Shown piece after piece: positions 60,305 through 64,000 of a stretch of DNA of 64,000 nt. Where the stretch lies: the NCBI GenBank assembly GCA_035319125.1, contig DATHDG010000044.1, positions 1-64,000 of the forward strand, given 5' to 3'. The stretch comes from Fen-1308 sp035319125. GTDB lineage: Bacteria > Nitrospirota > Thermodesulfovibrionia > Thermodesulfovibrionales > Dissulfurispiraceae. Positions within the stretch are counted from its first letter, which is position 1; each line of letters begins with the position of its first letter. The notes under the pieces were generated by a model that saw only the letters and a program-made list of their open reading frames with translations, had not been told where the DNA came from and ran no database searches. The translations under genes were made by a program, and so were the position numbers.

Positions 60305-62461
60305 ATGTCCAACAAAGCTCTTTTATCACTTACATTGGTAGTTGCTTTGTCAGCATTTGCGCTGGAACTTGTACCGGCCAGTGCGGGCATGCCTGTTAGT
60401 AAGAGTCCAGGCGATGTGAACAGTATGAGTGCCGCGCCGCAACCTATGCCACAAGCGGTTCAGTCAGGTCCGAACGCACCGGCCGGAATGCCTGCGCCAG
60501 GAGTTGCTGCGCCTCAGCCTGCTATGCCTGTTGCGCCATCTCGATCGTCAGGTGCACCGCTGCCATTTACGGGACAACCCATTCCAGGCGAAGCTCCGAA
60601 ATCTGTTATGCCATCACCGGTTGCACCTACACCAGCCCCTTCGGGAGCACCAGTGCAAACCAGGATGGCCCCGTCGATGGGCGGCTCAAGCTTTTTCTTT
60701 GATGATGCTGATGTTTTCGAAGTTGTTCAAACAGTCTTCGGCGAAGTTCTCCGCGTAAATTATGTGATTGACCCTCAAGTTAAAGGAAGAGTTAATTTCC
60801 GCACTACCACACCGATACCCAGGGACAGAATACTCCCTATTATGGAAATCATTCTGCGCCTCAACGGAATTGCGGTAGTCGAAGAACATGGCCTATACAG
60901 AATTATTCCTATAGGAGGAATATCTAAAGAGCCCGCTCCTATACGCTTTGGCAAAGATCCTGAATCGATCGAGCTTAAAGGCACTGCCCTGATGCAGATC
61001 GTTCCGCTTACGTTCATCAATTCATCTGAAATGGCCAGTATACTTAATCCGCTCTTAACACAGGGTGGAGCCATTTATGATGTCACCAAAAAGAACGTCT
61101 TAATAATTGCAGACACAGACGCTAATATCCGCAGACTGCTGCAGGTTGTGGCAATGTTTGATATGGATACGTACAAAGATGCTACACAACCAAAGGTTTA
61201 TGTCTATGCACTTCAGAACACCAAGGCCGAACATGTCGCTAAGATAATTCAAGAAGTGATGCTGGGAGTAGCTGCCTCATCCTCTGGTGGAGTAAAGACA
61301 TTTACTAGCGGCGGCATGGCTCAGCAGCAGCCCGCTGCCGGGCCAAATGTTCCTAAAGCAGGACCTATTCAGTCTCAGTTCCCGGGATCACAGTCCGGCG
61401 AGTCACTCGTCGCGCCTGGGACAAAAGTCATAGCAGACGACGTAAATAATGCATTGGTTATCTATGCTTCACCTGCTGATTATTCAATCATCCTCGGCGC
61501 AATCAAGCAAATCGATATGACACCGCGCCAAGTTATGATAGAGGCAGTTGTGGCCTCAGTAACATTGACTGATAATCTAACTTTGGGATTGCGATGGAAC
61601 CTAAGCATAAATCCTAAAGTTCAGTTGGATCCTTTCAAGCGAGATATCCATTTACCAGGCACTTTGGGATTTTCCCCGCTTCCTGATCTGGCGGCGCCAA
61701 ACACTAGTGGATCTACATACTTCTCCTATACCGCCAGGGATGCGTCGGGCAGCGTCAAACTATTGATAGAAGCTGATGCTTCGCACGGTAAAGCCAAGAT
61801 ATTGTCATCTCCCAATATTTTAGTGGCAGACAACCGTGAGGCAAGGATTCAGGTAGGATCACAGATCCCTATAGCGACATCTACGACAACAACGCCGGTT
61901 TCGGCTACTTCAAATGGATCAACAGTAACTACGTCAAATTCTACAACCTCAACGGTGCAATATAAAGACGTAGGGACAATACTTAAAGTGAAACCCCAAG
62001 TTAATGATAGCGGGCTGATATCCCTTGAACTTTCGCAGGAAGTTTCCTCTGCTGATACCAAATCAGTGTTGGGAACAGATCAATTTGTAATTACGAAGAA
62101 TGAAATATCCACAAATCTGGTTGCGCAGGATGGCGAAACAATTGTAATAGGCGGCTTAATTAATGAATCAACTAACACATCCAGAAGCGGGATACCGGGG
62201 CTGAGCAAAATACCGCTTCTTGGTTATCTATTCGGCACAACTAACGATAATGTAGATCGGCAAGAGCTTGTTATCCTTCTAACACCTCGCGTACTTAGAA
62301 ACCAGACAGAAGCAAAGAAAATGACATCGGATTATTACGAGCTTTTCAAGAACGTAGGCAAAGAGATTAACCTGGAAAAACATAAGAAGACTGTACCTAC
62401 TAATAATGAAATCAAAGATACTCCCGCCCAATCCAGCAATAAAACAGATGCAGAGCGCTAG
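60305..62461 (+). CDS. gspD: GspD outer-membrane secretin
   Basis: I start at ATG 60305, with AAAGGT six bases upstream, giving 718 residues. A signal peptide ends at PASAG. A Pro/Ala/Met-rich segment covers about residues 28-140 and is unusually long. The N0 domain begins FFFDDADVFEVVQTVFGEVL, and N1 has 'IVPLTFINSSEMASILNPLL' and 'LIIADTDANIRRLL'. A further N-domain has a Gly/Ser-rich insertion. The secretin channel starts PRQVMIEAVVASVTL and has 'IQVGSQIPIATST' and 'IPGLSKIPLLGYLFG'. It forms the outer-membrane exit of type II secretion. Confidence 0.95.
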   Translation: MSNKALLSLTLVVALSAFALELVPASAGMPVSKSPGDVNSMSAAPQPMPQAVQSGPNAPAGMPAPGVAAPQPAMPVAPSRSSGAPLPFTGQPIPGEAPKSVMPSPVAPTPAPSGAPVQTRMAPSMGGSSFFFDDADVFEVVQTVFGEVLRVNYVIDPQVKGRVNFRTTTPIPRDRILPIMEIILRLNGIAVVEEHGLYRIIPIGGISKEPAPIRFGKDPESIELKGTALMQIVPLTFINSSEMASILNPLLTQGGAIYDVTKKNVLIIADTDANIRRLLQVVAMFDMDTYKDATQPKVYVYALQNTKAEHVAKIIQEVMLGVAASSSGGVKTFTSGGMAQQQPAAGPNVPKAGPIQSQFPGSQSGESLVAPGTKVIADDVNNALVIYASPADYSIILGAIKQIDMTPRQVMIEAVVASVTLTDNLTLGLRWNLSINPKVQLDPFKRDIHLPGTLGFSPLPDLAAPNTSGSTYFSYTARDASGSVKLLIEADASHGKAKILSSPNILVADNREARIQVGSQIPIATSTTTTPVSATSNGSTVTTSNSTTSTVQYKDVGTILKVKPQVNDSGLISLELSQEVSSADTKSVLGTDQFVITKNEISTNLVAQDGETIVIGGLINESTNTSRSGIPGLSKIPLLGYLFGTTNDNVDRQELVILLTPRVLRNQTEAKKMTSDYYELFKNVGKEINLEKHKKTVPTNNEIKDTPAQSSNKTDAER

Positions 62462-62531
62462 TATATTTAAAACTTAGCAAATGCTTCGGGTTTTTCTGCT
62501 TATTTTCTGACCTTCTATTTTTTCGATCATA

Positions 62532-62810
62532 TTAAGGTATAACCCTCAATCCAACCCTGTTTTCAACAGCCCACACGACCTTCGCTTCTACAGTGGGACG
62601 CACAATATTAATAGTATTGCCAATTTGAAGATGAGCGTTCGTAGATATTCCGAAGCCGTTTTCGCTCATGTCTACAATCCTGCAGCTCCATGTCTTACCT
62701 TTAACATCGCTGAACGCTGTAGCTATGGAGCAGTTCAAGCGTGATCTGTTTCTCTTTTCAAGATAAGACGCCTTTCTTGCACCTTTAAAAATGCTATGCA
62801 AGAATCCCAT
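62532..62810 (-). CDS. Stand-alone PilZ-domain protein
   Basis: I start at ATG 62810 because GGGAGG lies six bases upstream. Of 92 residues, about 70 form a PilZ domain. Both c-di-GMP motifs are intact: RxxxR (RNRSR near residue 22) and DxSxxG (DMSENG). It is probably a cytoplasmic c-di-GMP sensor. It converges on gspD (70 bases between stops), which raises but does not prove a link to secretion or surface behaviour. Confidence 0.85.
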   Translation of the reverse strand: MGFLHSIFKGARKASYLEKRNRSRLNCSIATAFSDVKGKTWSCRIVDMSENGFGISTNAHLQIGNTINIVRPTVEAKVVWAVENRVGLRVIP

Positions 62811-62948
62811 ATCAAACCTCCCTTCTACTATTTCTATTATCAACTATCGGTTAAAGGGCATATAAAAAGTTTACCAGAATTAGCATAAAAAGCAAATTAA
62901 TTTTCAGCCTACAGTAGTATAATGTGGTGGCGCGGAGGAAAAAAGAAA

Positions 62949-63024
62949 TGGTGGGCAGTCGCAGAATCGAACTGCGGACACGAGGCTTTTCAGGCCTCTG
63001 CTCTACCGACTGAGCTAACTGCCC
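62949..63024 (-). tRNA. tRNA-Phe (anticodon GAA)
   Basis: The 5' GGGCAGT (ending at 63024) pairs with ACTGCCC, discriminator A, encoded CCA at 62949-62951. The anticodon loop is CTGAAAA with GAA. The D-loop has AGCTCAGTCGGTAGAGC and the T-loop TTCGATT. Length is 76 with CCA. Confidence 0.96.
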
Positions 63025-63079
63025 GCTCCATCAAAGAAGAATTTAAGAGTAAACTTTTGAAACCCAAAAAGTCAAGAAA

Positions 63080-64000
63080 CTACGCCCCGAACTTTTTCAG
63101 TCTCAAGGCATGTGCCAGAGCCAGCGGCATCAGATTGACTGCGGGGAATATCCCCAGTTCGCCTTTGGTGCATTCGCGCTCGGAAAAAGCATTGCAGATG
63201 CGGCCATAAACATAGGGCGACTGCAGCAATACCGGAACCGGATGCCAGCTGTGTCCCTTCATGGAAGCTGGGGTGGAGTGATCTCCGGTAATAATCAGAA
63301 CGTCGGGGTTAAGATCCAAGATGCGCGGCAGAAATTTGTCGAATTCCTCTATCCTCGCGGCCTTACCGTCAAAGTTGCCGTCCTCACCGTATGAATCGAC
63401 TTTCTTCACATGCAGGAAGAAAAAGTCATACTTGCTGTATTGCTGTCCCATATACTTGACCTGGTCCTCAACGCTGCCTTCAAGAGCAGGCGTGTCCATA
63501 GCAACTATCTTCGCAAGGCCGCGATACATCGGATAGGTGGCAATCGCCAGCGCCTTAAGTCCGAATGCCTCCTGGAAGGTCGGCAGATGCGGCATGCTGG
63601 AAAACCCGCGCATCATCAGGTAATTCGCCTTCTCTTCACCTTTAAGCGATTGCGCTGTCAACTCAACGAACTTGGCTGCGATGTCGGCAACCTTACGGGC
63701 ACTTTCAGTATATGGTTCCGGCGCCAGTGGCGCTTTGCCCTCTTTCTGCGGGTCGGTATCTCCGATGTCGGCGGAGCCCGGTACAAGCGGTTCGGGGAAG
63801 CGCAGTACAATTGCTATCCTGTGCTCCATGCCCGGTGAGAAGATGACCTCAACATCGCCGATGCGCTTTATCTCCTGCTGCAATTTTGCGGTGAGCTTCC
63901 TGTTATATTCGGTCGGGATCCTGCCGGCCCTTCTGTCAATGATAATGCTGTCCTTGATCGTAGCGTAATTGCAACGCACGGCCACATCGGTCTTGCGGAC
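63080..64000 (-). CDS. apgM: Cofactor-independent phosphoglycerate mutase, ApgM type (partial)
   Basis: The frame runs out of the window at 64000, so the N-terminus is missing; a GTG at 63985 is internal to the coding sequence. 'AVRCNYATI' and 'MEHRIAIVLRF' match the archaeal-type phosphoglycerate mutase family. The C-terminal metal site is seen as 'VLIITGDHSTPASMKGHSWHPVPVL' with its Asp, two His and Pro residues. It interconverts 3- and 2-phosphoglycerate in glycolysis or gluconeogenesis. It is 55 bases from tRNA-Phe. Confidence 0.93.
   Translation of the reverse strand, partial: VRKTDVAVRCNYATIKDSIIIDRRAGRIPTEYNRKLTAKLQQEIKRIGDVEVIFSPGMEHRIAIVLRFPEPLVPGSADIGDTDPQKEGKAPLAPEPYTESARKVADIAAKFVELTAQSLKGEEKANYLMMRGFSSMPHLPTFQEAFGLKALAIATYPMYRGLAKIVAMDTPALEGSVEDQVKYMGQQYSKYDFFFLHVKKVDSYGEDGNFDGKAARIEEFDKFLPRILDLNPDVLIITGDHSTPASMKGHSWHPVPVLLQSPYVYGRICNAFSERECTKGELGIFPAVNLMPLALAHALRLKKFGA

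Overview
The window looks like chromosomal DNA from an anaerobic, Gram-negative, sulfate-reducing bacterium. The strongest clue is a complete sulfate activation and APS reduction module (sat, aprBA, qmoABC) with a proton-pumping pyrophosphatase and adenylate kinase beside it. A type II secretion system and outer-membrane-associated domains indicate a diderm cell. A Nitrospirota (Thermodesulfovibrio-like) or Desulfobacterota host fits this gene order, but the sequence alone does not decide between them. Gene density is high and most genes lie in tight minus-strand operons.

Layout. 1-5.5 kb: tail of an RNase E/G gene, a larE / Fe-S oxidoreductase / YkgJ operon, a fructose-6-phosphate aldolase-type transaldolase flanked by an inverted repeat, a membrane methyltransferase and an exported PEBP-family protein. 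5.6-9.1 kb: an exported calcineurin-like phosphoesterase and an AT-rich PD-(D/E)XK-like nuclease gene whose start appears disrupted by a frameshift. 9.5-15 kb: glgC, then a TVP38 / flavin disulfide reductase / two glycosyltransferase operon, and an XRE regulator. 15-18 kb: gspA and gspB, two small envelope proteins and tRNA-Ser.

18.2-28 kb is the standout region. A membrane GGDEF-EAL protein is divergent from a single 2595-residue megasynthase. I read the megasynthase as PilZ - KS - AT - ACP - KR - DH - phosphopantetheinyl transferase - two hotdog thioesterase domains. The KS-AT-ACP-KR-DH-PPTase order is that of enediyne or polyene iterative type I polyketide synthases. The N-terminal PilZ domain keeps both c-di-GMP-binding motifs. 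The pair therefore looks like a polyketide or polyene synthase controlled directly by c-di-GMP, with its own carrier-protein activation and product release built in.

28-38 kb holds envelope and translation housekeeping: an MBL hydrolase, murJ, dedA, a polyferredoxin membrane protein, and the rpmE - DUF1385 - prfA - prmC group. A PAP2 phosphatase and a GT39-type glycosyltransferase follow. 38-51 kb is the energy module: rdgB, adk, sat, aprBA, qmoABC and hppA in one direction. Sat makes APS and PPi, AprBA reduces APS with electrons linked to QmoABC, Adk recycles AMP, and HppA recovers PPi energy as a proton gradient. HppA carries an unusual C-terminal OmpA-like domain. 51.5-62.5 kb is the main type II secretion locus (gspG-E-F-H-I-J-K-L-M-C, with gspD divergent). 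It is followed by a stand-alone PilZ protein, tRNA-Phe and a partial phosphoglycerate mutase. tRNA-Ser(UGA), an initiator tRNA-Met and tRNA-Phe(GAA) are present. I saw no CRISPR array, rRNA or intact insertion sequence.
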